A DNA stretch of 64,000 nucleotides from an uncultured Eggerthellaceae bacterium (GCA_934670115.1 CAKUOV010000003.1:1-64000), one strand, 5' to 3'. Shown: positions 50,507-60,367, counted from the stretch's first letter. The notes: generated from the letters alone by a model not told the origin. Translations and numbers: made by a program.

Positions 50507-52915
50507 TTAGTATGGCTCATCCAGATTAGTATGGGCAAGCGCATCGCAGCTCAAGTCGAAAAACTTTCCCTGCCGGTAACGGTCAAGCGCAACAAGCGCA
50601 ATCATAGCACCATTGTCGCCGCACACGGAAAGCGGCGGCAACGTAAGGCGCACGCCCATCTTGTCGCACATCTTGCGGTACGCTTCGCGCAGCGCGGGAT
50701 TTGCCGCAACGCCACCACCCAAGCAGAACTCTTTTGCGCCCGTCATCTCAAGCGCCGTCTTTGCCTTTGCCACTTGAACATCTACCACCGCAGCTTGGAA
50801 ACTTGCCGCAATATCAGGCAAATTCAACTCACGACCTGCATCTTCTTCTTGATGGATATACGTGATAACCGCCGTTTTCAAGCCTGAAAGCGAGAACTGC
50901 AAATCGCCCGAATGCATCATGGCACGCGGGAATGCAATCGCTTTGGGGTTGCCTTTCGCGGCATATGCGGAAATCGCCGGACCACCTGGATACCCCAGGC
51001 CAAGCGCCTTCGCCACCTTGTCAAACGCCTCGCCCACGGCATCGTCAAGCGTGGTTCCCAATGTGGTATAGTTGCCCCAATCCTTCACGTGAACAAGCAT
51101 GGTATTGCCACCGGAAACAAGCGAAGCAACCAACGGCGGACGCAAATCGGGCGCGCCGATCTTGTTCGCGTACAAGTGGCCTTCCAGATGGTTCACGCCA
51201 ATAAACGGCTTATCGGCCGCCCACGCAGCGCCTTTCGCGAAAGCAACGCCCACCACCAGCGCACCCACCAAACCAGGTGCGTACGTTACCGCGACCGCAT
51301 CCATATCATGCCAGGTCAAAGACGGTATTTCCAGCTTCTCCGCCGCCTGTTCGAAACAGGCATCGCACACGCCGCAAATCGCCTCGATGTGCTTGCGGCT
51401 GGCAATCTCGGGCACTACGCCACCAAAGCGCGAATGAAAATCAATCTGCGACGCAACCACGTTCGCAATGATTTCGCCTTGGCCGTCCACAATAGCGGCC
51501 GCCGTCTCGTCGCACGATGACTCCAGCGCGAAAATAAGCGGGCGCGAATCAGGAGAAACAGAAGCGACCACCATATCGCCGCCCAAACGCAAATCCATGC
51601 CGGCAACATCGCGGTTGCTCAAAAGCTGCGCTAAAGGCGCGTTCTCCGCAGCCGCGCCGGCATCGGTTGCACACGCATCAGCGGCCGCTGCGGCGCAGGA
51701 AGCCGCCTGCGCAAAACAATATTCCGTTGCACCTAAATCGCGCGCATCGCTTGCCATATGCGCAAGCAACTCGTTTTCTACCAGGTCATACGCCGATTGT
51801 TCAAGCGTGAATACACGACGAACCTCCAGTACGCCATTCGCAACGGCGCCAAAAGCATAGCCAACCAGAGCATCGTCTTCGAAGGCGAGCCACGCCAGAG
51901 TCGTCTTGCACGTGGTGGCCTGCTTCAGCTCGTCCTCGCAAGGGGCTTGCGCGTCAAGTGCACGCACCGCTTCAATCCGACGCGCATCCAGCGGCTTGTA
52001 GATAATCGACTCGCCCTGCACGCCCGACGTCAAATTTTTCGCCGGACGCTTTGGCAGCACCATGCGCTCGTTTTCCTCCGCGTCGGACAAACGTGTGTAC
52101 ACGGGCAACGTGAAGGAAGGGTTGTGGCGCACGGCATCAAAGGGATCGATTTTTCCCCGCATCCACAGCGACTGTGCACAAAGAAGAAGGCCTTTGCCAC
52201 TTGACGTCCAAAATCCCTGGTCAAGAACGGGAGCAACCGGCTCAAAAAGCTCGCGGTACTTGCGCAGCGCATCGCCCGTAACGAAATCGAGCGGGCAACC
52301 GCCGCCTGTGCCCGCGCCCTCTGCACCAACAGCAGAGGCGCTCACCGCACCTGCGCCCCCCGTACCAGCAGAGGACAAACGCTCAGCCGCTACCTGCGCT
52401 TTCACTACAGCATCGGCATCAAGACGCTCAACGCCGCCGTCGCTCAAACGGAAACGAACTGGGTACACCTCACGACGCATGGCATCGGCCACAACCGCGC
52501 CTGTGCCGCGCACGCCCGCAACTTGCGCGCCCCATGCAATCGCATCAAGCGTTGATACGCCCACCAGCGCAACGCCCAGCGCATGGGCAATGCCCTTCGC
52601 TGTTGCCAACGCAATGCGAACACCAGTAAACGAACCGGGGCCACGCCCGCACACCACACACGAAATCTGCGCGCGCGTTATGCCGTAATGCGAAAGCGCC
52701 CGATCGATACTCGGGATGAGCTGGGTGTTCGATGCACGATGCGCCTCAATCACTTCGGAATGAATGCAACGAATCGTCTTCGTTTTCTCATCCAAAACAC
52801 CCACGCCAAGCGCGATAACCTCATTCGCTGTATCGAAAGCCAACACACAGCGATCTTTTGCGGCAATCGTCGCTGCCGCCTTGCTAGAAACTGCATCATC
52901 GCAGGTAAATGCCAT
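50507..52915 (-). CDS. tsaBD: TsaB-GNAT-TsaD fusion, tRNA threonylcarbamoyladenosine synthesis
   Basis: 802-residue fusion of parts of the machinery that makes t6A37 in ANN-decoding tRNAs. Residues ~23-250 are TsaB (VLAFDTANEVIALGVGV; CGRGPGSFTGVRIALATAKGIA). About 310-440 resemble a RimI-type GNAT acetyltransferase (LAFEDDALVGYAFG ... LEVRRVFTLEQS), but the acetyl-CoA loop is not recognisable. Residues 458-802 are full-length TsaD: LESSCDETAAAIV, metal-binding HLEGH (His576, His580), SGGNTML, LGTTLDDAVGEAFDK and CGDNGAM (Asp767). The ATG at 52915 is preferred over an open basic extension. tsaE lies 145 nt upstream in the same direction. The long Ala/Gly-rich inserts look like linkers. Confidence 0.93.
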   Translation of the reverse strand: MAFTCDDAVSSKAAATIAAKDRCVLAFDTANEVIALGVGVLDEKTKTIRCIHSEVIEAHRASNTQLIPSIDRALSHYGITRAQISCVVCGRGPGSFTGVRIALATAKGIAHALGVALVGVSTLDAIAWGAQVAGVRGTGAVVADAMRREVYPVRFRLSDGGVERLDADAVVKAQVAAERLSSAGTGGAGAVSASAVGAEGAGTGGGCPLDFVTGDALRKYRELFEPVAPVLDQGFWTSSGKGLLLCAQSLWMRGKIDPFDAVRHNPSFTLPVYTRLSDAEENERMVLPKRPAKNLTSGVQGESIIYKPLDARRIEAVRALDAQAPCEDELKQATTCKTTLAWLAFEDDALVGYAFGAVANGVLEVRRVFTLEQSAYDLVENELLAHMASDARDLGATEYCFAQAASCAAAAADACATDAGAAAENAPLAQLLSNRDVAGMDLRLGGDMVVASVSPDSRPLIFALESSCDETAAAIVDGQGEIIANVVASQIDFHSRFGGVVPEIASRKHIEAICGVCDACFEQAAEKLEIPSLTWHDMDAVAVTYAPGLVGALVVGVAFAKGAAWAADKPFIGVNHLEGHLYANKIGAPDLRPPLVASLVSGGNTMLVHVKDWGNYTTLGTTLDDAVGEAFDKVAKALGLGYPGGPAISAYAAKGNPKAIAFPRAMMHSGDLQFSLSGLKTAVITYIHQEEDAGRELNLPDIAASFQAAVVDVQVAKAKTALEMTGAKEFCLGGGVAANPALREAYRKMCDKMGVRLTLPPLSVCGDNGAMIALVALDRYRQGKFFDLSCDALAHTNLDEPY

Positions 52916-53060
52916 ATTCAACCTATTCCGTACTTCTATTCCACTCTTGCGCTTGCACGCGCAGCAAGCATTCCGCCAACGCACCGTTCGCCGCCCACGT
53001 GGCAAACCCGTGCGCCATTGCATCCGCGCCCCAGCGCACCCATACCGCGCAACGTCCGCA

Positions 53061-53573
53061 CTATTTTACCGTCTTCACCAGGCACGACTTCGAATCATTC
53101 GCCCACAAAAAGAGCAACTGCCGACTGCTATCCCCGTACGCGTGCGCAAAAACCACGCGCCCATCGGGATTATCCTCATCCTTGCGAATCTCAATCTCCA
53201 AATACGAATACGGCAGCGCTCCGGGGAACTTATCGCCCCACTCCAAAAACGACGCGCCATCGGACTCAATCGTGTCGTAGAATCCAATGTCGTCAAGCTC
53301 TTCCTCTTGCTCAAGTCGATACAAATCGAAATGATGCAACGGAAGACGTCCACCATCATACGTCACTTGAATATTGAACGTAGGGCTTGTAACCTGGTCT
53401 TTTACGCCAAGTCCATCCGCAATGCCTTGCACGAATTGCGTTTTTCCCGCACCTAAATCACCAATGAGAACCACCACATCGTTCGGACGCAAATGGGCAG
53501 CCAGCGTTGCAGCCAGCTGCTTCGTGGCCAAAGGCGTTGTGGTGACTCTCTTGTACGTTAAACCGTTCGCCAT
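53061..53573 (-). CDS. tsaE: TsaE, ATPase of the t6A synthesis complex
   Basis: 170-residue P-loop protein needed with TsaB and TsaD for t6A tRNA modification. Walker A GDLGAGKT is at 38-45, TSPTFNIQVTY is the switch-like region, and HHFDLYRLEQEEELDDIGFYD is the family signature, followed by FLEWGDKF. The C-terminus (~40 extra residues) is a little longer than usual. The start is 2 nt after the ppk2 stop, so the genes are coupled, and tsaBD follows. Confidence 0.95.
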   Translation of the reverse strand: MANGLTYKRVTTTPLATKQLAATLAAHLRPNDVVVLIGDLGAGKTQFVQGIADGLGVKDQVTSPTFNIQVTYDGGRLPLHHFDLYRLEQEEELDDIGFYDTIESDGASFLEWGDKFPGALPYSYLEIEIRKDEDNPDGRVVFAHAYGDSSRQLLFLWANDSKSCLVKTVK

Positions 53574-53575
53574 GG

Positions 53576-54496
53576 CTATTCGCACTCCTTCGCATTGCCC
53601 TGCTGTTCATCCTGAGCAGCAGTGCCAATCAACGTCGGACGCAGCTCTTGCATTTGAGCAATCTCTTCATTCGAAAGCTCTGGATACTTAGGATCGATAT
53701 CTTCCAACACATCCTTGACCAGCTGCGATACTAAATAACGCGCCACAAACTTCTGATCGGCGGGAATCACGTACCACGGCGCCGCCTTCGTGGATGTGCG
53801 GTAAATCACCTGCTGATACGCATCCATGTATTGGGGCCACAAATCGCTTTCAGCCAAGTCACCCGCAGAAAACTTCCAATTCTTCTTCTGCGTGTCAATG
53901 CGCGAAAGGAAACGTGCATGCTGCTCCTCGCGCGAAACGTTCAGGAAAATCTTGACCACACGATACGAATTCTCGTCCAAGTAGCGCTCGAAATCTTTTA
54001 TCTGACGATACCGCTGCTCAAAAAAATCTTTCGTGTCTTGATCGACGTTGCGCGGCGCCATGGTGTAACCGCGCTGCATTTCGTGGACTTTTACTATCAG
54101 AACGTCTTCGTAATACGAGCGATTGAACACGCCAATTTTGCCACGCGCAGGAAGCGCCTTTACCGCACGCCACAGATAATCGTGCGAAAGCTCCTCTTTC
54201 GAAGGCGTCTTGAAGCTGGTGACTTCCACGCCTTGAGGGTTCACGCCGCTGAACACATGCTTGATGGTGCCGTCTTTGCCGGCGGCATCCATGGCCTGAA
54301 TCAGAACAACCACACCTTCGCGCCGATCAGCATACAATTTGTCCTGCAACTTCGCGATTTTCTTTATGCTCTTCGCCATTTCCTTGACGATTTTATCCTT
54401 GCAGCTTTCAGGCACCTGCAAGTTGGTCGGCAGGCTGGCAAGGTCGAACGAACCATTCCCCGCAAAGCAAAAATCCTTATACGAAGGCTTCTCCAT
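53576..54496 (-). CDS. ppk2: Polyphosphate kinase 2 family protein (polyphosphate:nucleotide phosphotransferase)
   Basis: 306-residue PPK2-family enzyme that moves phosphate from polyphosphate onto AMP or ADP. Walker A AMDAAGKDG is at 68-76, FSGVNPQGV and SFKTPSKEELSHDYLWR follow, and the FNRSYYEDVLIVKVHE region is at 124-139. This pattern fits the class III-type PPK2 that can act on both AMP and ADP; the exact class is inference. The ATG at 54496 has AAGGAG 6 nt upstream. It is the first gene of a run ppk2-tsaE-tsaBD. Confidence 0.92.
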   Translation of the reverse strand: MEKPSYKDFCFAGNGSFDLASLPTNLQVPESCKDKIVKEMAKSIKKIAKLQDKLYADRREGVVVLIQAMDAAGKDGTIKHVFSGVNPQGVEVTSFKTPSKEELSHDYLWRAVKALPARGKIGVFNRSYYEDVLIVKVHEMQRGYTMAPRNVDQDTKDFFEQRYRQIKDFERYLDENSYRVVKIFLNVSREEQHARFLSRIDTQKKNWKFSAGDLAESDLWPQYMDAYQQVIYRTSTKAAPWYVIPADQKFVARYLVSQLVKDVLEDIDPKYPELSNEEIAQMQELRPTLIGTAAQDEQQGNAKECE

Positions 54497-54721
54497 AGCA
54501 TGCTCCTTATCGCCGTTCTTGCGCATTTCCCGTTCGCACTACCGAAGCAGCGCACGCAGCCAGCGAAGCACGCGGCACGTAACACCTGGTCACACACTCA
54601 TAACCGCCTGAACGCAACAGCCCGCGCAAAACGCGCGGGCACGGAAAATAGCAAGTTGCTCATGCGCATCCAGAAGCGTGGACGCGCATCCGTCAACGCG
54701 CATCCGCGCGTCTTCCAAATT

Positions 54722-55567
54722 TTACGCCATAGAGGCAGCCTTCACCACATGCTCCATCAAAAGAGCTGTTGTGACCGACCCCACACCACGAGGAACGGGC
54801 GTAATGGCAGCAACAATGGGCTCAACGGAATCAAAGTCAACATCGCCGCATAGATTTCCCTGGTCATCCACGTTAATACCCACGTCAATCACAGTTTGAC
54901 CTGCACTGAAGTAACGCGCATCGTACGCTTTGGCGCGTCCCGTTGCGCATACCACCACGTCGGCTTCGCGCGTGATTTCCGCAAGATTCTCCGAACGCGA
55001 ATGACAAATGGTTACCGTTGCATTGTGTTGCAAGAACAACATGGAAACCGGCTTGCCAATAACCAAGCTGCGTCCAATAACGACCACGCGTTTACCCTGG
55101 ACAGGCACGTTATAATAATCGCAAATCTCAATACATGCCTGCGCCGTGCAAGGCGCGTAGCCCTGACCCGTACCGGCGAAAATACCCGCCAACGAAGAAA
55201 GCCCAATACCATCCATATCCTTGCGTGCATCCAAACGGTTGCACAGCGCCGTTTCGTCGATTCCCTTGGGAAGAGGCCTAAACATCAAGCAACCATGAAT
55301 GGAAGCGTCATCGTTGATGCCGTCAATAGCAACTTCGATTTGTTCTTGCGTGGCATCGATGGGCAAGACAATCGAGCGAACTTCAATGCCCAGCGTTGCG
55401 GCGACTTTGATCGCCGAGCGCTCATAAGACAAGTCATCAGGGCGCTCGCCCACGCGCAAAATGGCGAGAGTCGGCGTTATGCCTGATTGAGCCAGTGTTT
55501 TAACGCTCTCTGCCACGCGCTCTTTCACTGCATTCGAAACTTCTTTTCCTGTAAGGAGCACTGCCAT
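54722..55567 (-). CDS. folD: FolD-family methylenetetrahydrofolate dehydrogenase (cyclohydrolase residues missing)
   Basis: 281-residue FolD homologue. The Rossmann part VVVIGRSLVIGKPVSMLFL and closing DVGINVDD ... ITPVPRGVGSVTTALL support dehydrogenase function, and the KDMDGI Asp is kept. In the folate site the family pattern Y-x3-K reads YERSA (Ala52 for the catalytic Lys), and the usual VQLPLP reads MFRPLP (Phe96 for Gln). Lys and Gln are needed for cyclohydrolase activity, so this is probably a dehydrogenase only. The stand-alone cyclohydrolase FchA is encoded 127 nt upstream. TAGGAGGA precedes the ATG at 55567. Confidence 0.93.
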   Translation of the reverse strand: MAVLLTGKEVSNAVKERVAESVKTLAQSGITPTLAILRVGERPDDLSYERSAIKVAATLGIEVRSIVLPIDATQEQIEVAIDGINDDASIHGCLMFRPLPKGIDETALCNRLDARKDMDGIGLSSLAGIFAGTGQGYAPCTAQACIEICDYYNVPVQGKRVVVIGRSLVIGKPVSMLFLQHNATVTICHSRSENLAEITREADVVVCATGRAKAYDARYFSAGQTVIDVGINVDDQGNLCGDVDFDSVEPIVAAITPVPRGVGSVTTALLMEHVVKAASMA

Positions 55568-55693
55568 ACCATTTCCTCCTAAACCATCGAAGTCCAGCGA
55601 GCCTTGTTTTACTCGCAATGTTTTTCAATCCTGGTGAGCCAAGCACCATCTTACCCTTGTCGCGCCAACGCGAACAAGAGCCCTTTGCGTCTT

Positions 55694-56314
55694 TTACGCT
55701 TTGCGGATGGCGCCGATCACTAACGTACCCACCAGCTCTGCTTCGGCATTTGCGCGTTCGATAAGCTCGTCGGCTTGTTTTTCGAAGCTTGCCGCTAATT
55801 CCCGATCAGCCATGGTGCCCGTGTTAATGAAGACGTTCAAGCTTGCCGCTTCTGCCGCCGCACGCGCAAGCAACGCCGATGCGCCTGCATCGGAAACCGC
55901 CAGCTTAGAGCCGTTTTCCGCCATAAAACGCGCCTCCGACAGAACAACGCAGCACACTTCCATGATGCGCAACGGAACAAGGCATGCGTCGCGCAATGCC
56001 GCCTGCAGCGCCTCTTCTTTCGCCTGCTTTTGCTCGGGCGTGTCTTTTGGCAGGCCGTACGCAGCAGCCAAGGGCTTGAACGCTGCCGCATCGGCGTCAA
56101 TGAGTCCCAGCAAGTCGCCACGTAAGGCCTCAAGCTGCTCTAAATGCTCTTTCACCTGGGGCTCTACCGCAGCGTACGTCTTTTTCCCCACCGTCAAATT
56201 GCCCACCATGGAAGCCAGCGCCGCCGCAACAGCCCCCACATAAGCAGAAGCACCGCCGCCGCCGGGTGTGGGGGCCTTCGATGCTAATTCGTCAAGAAAC
56301 GTTGTATCCACCAT
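55694..56314 (-). CDS. fchA: Methenyltetrahydrofolate cyclohydrolase (FchA/FTCD cyclodeaminase family)
   Basis: 206-residue all-helical protein of the formiminotransferase-cyclodeaminase C-terminal family. It starts FLDELASKAPTPGGGGASAYVGAVAAALASMV, the classic PTPGGG motif, followed by AFKPLAAAYGLP and DAGASALLARAAAEAASLNVFIN. In acetogens and clostridia such proteins act as methenyl-THF cyclohydrolase. Between fhs and folD on the same strand it supplies the step that this FolD seems to have lost. AAGGAG is 7 nt before the ATG at 56314. Confidence 0.93.
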   Translation of the reverse strand: MVDTTFLDELASKAPTPGGGGASAYVGAVAAALASMVGNLTVGKKTYAAVEPQVKEHLEQLEALRGDLLGLIDADAAAFKPLAAAYGLPKDTPEQKQAKEEALQAALRDACLVPLRIMEVCCVVLSEARFMAENGSKLAVSDAGASALLARAAAEAASLNVFINTGTMADRELAASFEKQADELIERANAEAELVGTLVIGAIRKA

Positions 56315-56435
56315 GCGATTCTCCTTATCCACTAAAGCAGTGTATGACCTGGGCGGCATTAAGCCCCGCTCTCATAAGCCAAGCACGGCTCGATAACAAT
56401 TCATCTGAGCGCAAACAATCCCACGTAACAGCTTA

Positions 56436-56483
56436 AAGAAAAAGCTGCCCGCCGCGGATGCACCAGCAACCCCGGCAAGCAGC
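56436..56483 (-). terminator. Terminator of fhs
   Basis: On the minus strand GCTGCTTGCCG / CGGCGGGCAGC (two G-U pairs) is followed by TTTTTC, ~110 nt after the fhs stop. Confidence 0.65.
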
Positions 56484-56594
56484 CTTTATATTTGCATTCG
56501 TAACCATCGCTTATCCCGCCATGCGTCGCGGCCGCTTTGCCGCGATTTCCGCATTGCAGACGCTCGCGCGGTTCACTGCTATCACGCCAACGTT

Positions 56595-58262
56595 TTAGAA
56601 CAAGCCGGAAATCTTACCCGTTTCATCTACGTCAATCTTGAAAGCAGAAGGCTCTTTGCCCAGGCCAGGCATAGTCATGATTTCACCCGTAAGCGCAACA
56701 ACAAAGCCTGCACCTGCGCTTACCTTTACCTGGCGCACAGAAATCTTGAAGTCGCGCGGCGCACCCTTCTTCGATGCATCGTCGGAGAAGCTGTACTGCG
56801 TCTTGGCAATGCACACCGGCATGTTGCCAAAGCCAAGCTTCTCCAGACGCTCAATCTCACGCTGCGCCTTGGGCTCGAAAATCACGCCGTCGGCATGATA
56901 AATGCGCTTGGCAATGGTCTCGATCTTTTCCGCCAGGCCCATGTCGTCGGGGTAGGAGAACTGGAAGTCGTTCGGTTGGTCGCACAAACGAATCACTTCA
57001 TCGGCAAGCTTCAAGCCGCCTTCGCCGCCCTTAGCCCAAACTTCGGATAGGGCAACGTTTACGCCCAGTTCCTTGCACTTGGCTTCAACCAGGTCAAGCT
57101 CGGCCTTCGTGTCCGTGGGGAACGCGTTGATGGCAACCACGCACGGCAGCTTGTAGACCTGCGTGATGTTCTCTACGTGCTGCAATAAGTTCGGCAGGCC
57201 CGCTTCCAGCGCCTCCAGGTTTTCCTGGTTCAGGTCGGCAACCGCAACGCCGCCGTGATTCTTCAGCGCGCGTACCGTGGCAACAACAACCACGGCATCG
57301 GGCTTCAAGTCGCACAGACGGCACTTGATGTCCAGGAACTTCTGAGCGCCCAGGTCAGCACCAAATCCAGCTTCCGTTACGGTGTAATCGCCCAGAGCCA
57401 ACGCCATGCGCGTTGCCATGATGGAATTGCAGCCGTGCGCAATATTCGCGAAGGGACCGCCATGCACGAATGCAGGCGTTCCTTCAAGCGTTTGCACCAG
57501 GTTCGGCTTGATGGCATCCTTCAGAAGAGCTGCCATAGCGCCTTCCGCGTGCAGCTGATGCGCCGTAACGGGCTCATCATCGTACGTGTAGCCCACCACA
57601 ATGCGACCCAAGCGCTCCTTGAGGTCGGTGATAGACGTTGACAGGCAGAAAATCGCCATGATTTCGCTGGCAACCGTAATATCGAAGCCATCCTCGCGCG
57701 GTACGCCGTTCGATTTGCCACCCAAACCGCTCACGATGTTGCGCAGCTGGCGATCGTTCATGTCAACAGCGCGATGCCACGTGATCTTGGCGGGATCAAT
57801 GTTCAACTCATTGCCGAAATGAATGTGGGCGTCCAGCATAGCGGCCAGCAAGTTATTTGCCGCGCCAATAGCATGAAAGTCGCCCGTAAAGTGCAAATTA
57901 ATATCTTCCATGGGAACGACCTGGGCATATCCGCCACCGGCCGCGCCACCTTTAACACCAAAAACAGGTCCCAGCGAAGGCTCACGCAGCGCAACAACCA
58001 CATTCTTGCCGCGCTTGGACAGCGCGTCAGACAAACCAACGGTTGTGGTGGTCTTTCCTTCGCCTGCAGGGGTCGGATTGATTGCAGTTACCAAAATAAG
58101 CTTGCCAGGAGTATGTTCTTCCTCGCGAAGCAGATTAAAATCGACTTTAGCCTTGTAGTTTCCGTAAACCTCAAGGTATTTGTCCTTGATGCCTACTTTC
58201 TTGGCAATTTCACTAATGAGTTCCGGCGTTGCCGCCTGAGCAATTTCGATATCGCTTGGCAT
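56595..58262 (-). CDS. fhs: Formate-tetrahydrofolate ligase
   Basis: 555-residue enzyme that activates formate with ATP to 10-formyl-THF, the entry step of the Wood-Ljungdahl methyl branch and also of purine one-carbon supply. The P-loop-like TPAGEGKTTTTVGLSDAL is at ~64-81. ALREPSLGPVFGVKGGAAGGGYAQVVPMEDINLHFTGDFHAI is the family core. Length is canonical. The ATG at 58262 has GAGG 7 nt upstream. A TATTAT -10 lies within the 257-bp gap to coaX. Followed by fchA and folD. Confidence 0.97.
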   Translation of the reverse strand: MPSDIEIAQAATPELISEIAKKVGIKDKYLEVYGNYKAKVDFNLLREEEHTPGKLILVTAINPTPAGEGKTTTTVGLSDALSKRGKNVVVALREPSLGPVFGVKGGAAGGGYAQVVPMEDINLHFTGDFHAIGAANNLLAAMLDAHIHFGNELNIDPAKITWHRAVDMNDRQLRNIVSGLGGKSNGVPREDGFDITVASEIMAIFCLSTSITDLKERLGRIVVGYTYDDEPVTAHQLHAEGAMAALLKDAIKPNLVQTLEGTPAFVHGGPFANIAHGCNSIMATRMALALGDYTVTEAGFGADLGAQKFLDIKCRLCDLKPDAVVVVATVRALKNHGGVAVADLNQENLEALEAGLPNLLQHVENITQVYKLPCVVAINAFPTDTKAELDLVEAKCKELGVNVALSEVWAKGGEGGLKLADEVIRLCDQPNDFQFSYPDDMGLAEKIETIAKRIYHADGVIFEPKAQREIERLEKLGFGNMPVCIAKTQYSFSDDASKKGAPRDFKISVRQVKVSAGAGFVVALTGEIMTMPGLGKEPSAFKIDVDETGKISGLF

Positions 58263-58519
58263 GTTTTTCCTCACTCTCAATAGCTAACTTTTCCGTTGCC
58301 TACCGCCATTACCTGCATAATACGACGCAAAACGCAAAAACCCCAAGAAGACATTGAGGGCTTCGAAAAAGCGTAGAGTTATCCCAGCAACATTCATAGC
58401 GCGCAGAATCCTGTTGCGATCCCCCTCTTCGCAATCTCGAAAAAATGGCTGCTTATCAGCAGAAATATCTTCCTGTGACTCTATTGTATTAGCTCAGAAG
58501 AGGAATTGTTACCAGATTT

Positions 58520-59296
58520 TTATTTTGTGCATTCTTTCCAGCTGAACGCTAAGCGAAGGCCCTCCAGCGTAAGTTCGGCGTTCTGATCCGTAATGGTTTC
58601 GCTGCAAGGCGTGATAATGGGAGCCAGCCCACCCGTGGCAACAACGGGCGCTTCGTAACCCAGCTGCGCGAAGATGCGACGCACCAGACCGTCCACGCGC
58701 CCCGCTTCGCCATAAACAATGCCCGACTGAATAGCGGTTTCCGTACTGGTGCCAATGGCCACACCGGGATCCACCAGCTCTGTTGCGGCAAGTTTCGCCG
58801 CGTACGAGAAAAGCGCCGAAGCCGACGTGCTCACGCCAGGCGCAATAATACCGCCCACGAACAGGCCATCTTTGTTCACGACCTCAATGTTGGTTGCCGT
58901 GCCAAAATCAACCACCACCACGGGCGCGCCATACAAATGCACCGAAGCAATGGCATCGGCAACACGGTCGCTGCCAATCTCATGCACGTTGGGATAATCG
59001 GCTTTGAACAGGCCTTCCGTTGCCTCTGCAGTACATACGAACGCCTCGGTATGGAACAAATCGCGCGCCACGCGTTTCCATGCCATAGAAAGTTGCGGCA
59101 CTACCGATGCAAGCGCCACGCCATTAACGCAGGAACAATCAAGGTGCTGCGCGAAAAACATTGAGCTCAACGTTGCGCGGATTTCGTCTTCCGTTTGCTT
59201 CTTGTTGGTTGCCATGCGCCACACGAACTGCAGCGAATCGCCTTCGTAACCGCCAATAACGGTATGGGTATTTCCCACGTCAATAGTTAGTAACAT
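58520..59296 (-). CDS. coaX: Type III pantothenate kinase
   Basis: First step of coenzyme A synthesis: ATP plus pantothenate to 4'-phosphopantothenate. 258 residues, the usual size. Motifs are MLLTIDVGNTHTVIGGY (phosphate 1 site with Asp6), EIGSDRVADAIAS, VVVDFGTATNIEVV and GGIIAPGVSTSASALF. The start could also be an ATG two codons earlier (59302), which has better spacing to AAAGG. The 256-bp gap to the response regulator gene is AT-rich with several GCATTTT motifs. Confidence 0.96.
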   Translation of the reverse strand: MLLTIDVGNTHTVIGGYEGDSLQFVWRMATNKKQTEDEIRATLSSMFFAQHLDCSCVNGVALASVVPQLSMAWKRVARDLFHTEAFVCTAEATEGLFKADYPNVHEIGSDRVADAIASVHLYGAPVVVVDFGTATNIEVVNKDGLFVGGIIAPGVSTSASALFSYAAKLAATELVDPGVAIGTSTETAIQSGIVYGEAGRVDGLVRRIFAQLGYEAPVVATGGLAPIITPCSETITDQNAELTLEGLRLAFSWKECTK

Positions 59297-59552
59297 AATC
59301 ATGACAACCTTTGCAACCGCTGATAAACTACAGGTAGTTTCTCGGTATAGTTTTATGTTAAGCAAAAAGCGTTTCGGTGCGCATTTTTAAGCGCACGCAC
59401 GTGTTCGAAGGCGTGCATTTTTGACGTACGCATTTTGAACGAGCACATTATAAACGAGCAAGCCACGCGAGAAAACCCGCCTGAAGCGCATGACAAGTGC
59501 AAACGACGGCCGAAAACAGCAGGCGCAGACGGAAAAGAAGGGACAAGGAAGC

Positions 59553-60248
59553 ATGAGCGACAAGCAAACACGCATCTTGGTTGTTGACGACGAAGCATCC
59601 ATCACGGAATTCGTAGGGTACGCCCTGCGCAAGGAAGGGTACCTGGCCGATGTAGTGGATAACGGCGAGCAGGCCCTTGCCATGGCGCGCGAAAAACCGT
59701 ACGACCTGTTCGTGCTTGACATCATGCTGCCGGGCATTGACGGCTACGAGCTGTGTCGCCGCATCCGTTCGATTTCCGCAGCGCCGGTTTTGTTCCTTTC
59801 CGCACGCGACACCGAGCTTGACAAGGTGGTTGGCCTGGAGATTGGCGGCGACGATTATCTGGCGAAACCCTTCGGCGTGCGCGAGTTCATTGCCCGCGTG
59901 CGCGCACTTTTGCGTCGTGCGTCTGCCAGCGACAACAGCCTTGATGGCAACACGATTGTTGCCGGCGGCATTACGCTGGACGAAGGCGCGCACACCGCAA
60001 CAGGCGATAAGGGTCCCATTGAGCTGACTCCCCGTGAGTTTGAGCTGCTGGGCGCGCTTATGAAAAACGCAGGCAAGGTGGTTTCCCGCGAGGATTTGCT
60101 GCGCGATGCCTGGGGCTGGGAGTATCTGACGGAAACAAAGACCGTGGACACCCACATCAAACGCCTGCGCGACAAGATTGAAGCCGCTGGATACGACCCC
60201 GGCCTGGTAGAAACAGTGCGCGGCTACGGATACCGCTTCAAGCAATAG
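59553..60248 (+). CDS. OmpR/PhoB-type response regulator
   Basis: 231-residue two-component regulator. The receiver domain (1-120) has acidic pair Asp12/Asp13, phosphoacceptor Asp56 in LFVLDIMLPG and the LAKPFG lysine loop. The winged-helix output domain (~140-230) has LTPREFELLGALMKNAG and VDTHIKRLRDKI ... VRGYGYRF. AAGGAAG precedes the ATG at 59553; earlier in-frame starts lack a site. It is paired with the histidine kinase gene 119 nt downstream. Confidence 0.95.
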   Translation: MSDKQTRILVVDDEASITEFVGYALRKEGYLADVVDNGEQALAMAREKPYDLFVLDIMLPGIDGYELCRRIRSISAAPVLFLSARDTELDKVVGLEIGGDDYLAKPFGVREFIARVRALLRRASASDNSLDGNTIVAGGITLDEGAHTATGDKGPIELTPREFELLGALMKNAGKVVSREDLLRDAWGWEYLTETKTVDTHIKRLRDKIEAAGYDPGLVETVRGYGYRFKQ

Positions 60249-60367
60249 GCGACAGCGTTGAACAACGGGACGCGTGCAGATGCCTTCAAGCCTAAATGCC
60301 CGAGGTGCACGGGTCCCTTCCAGCGCGCAGCACATGCAGTTAACGCAGTTCAAGAAAGCTGAAAACA

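Noticed and set aside
58263..58519. THF riboswitch before fhs
   Set aside because: Known THF riboswitch sequence features not found; only a -10-like TATTAT.
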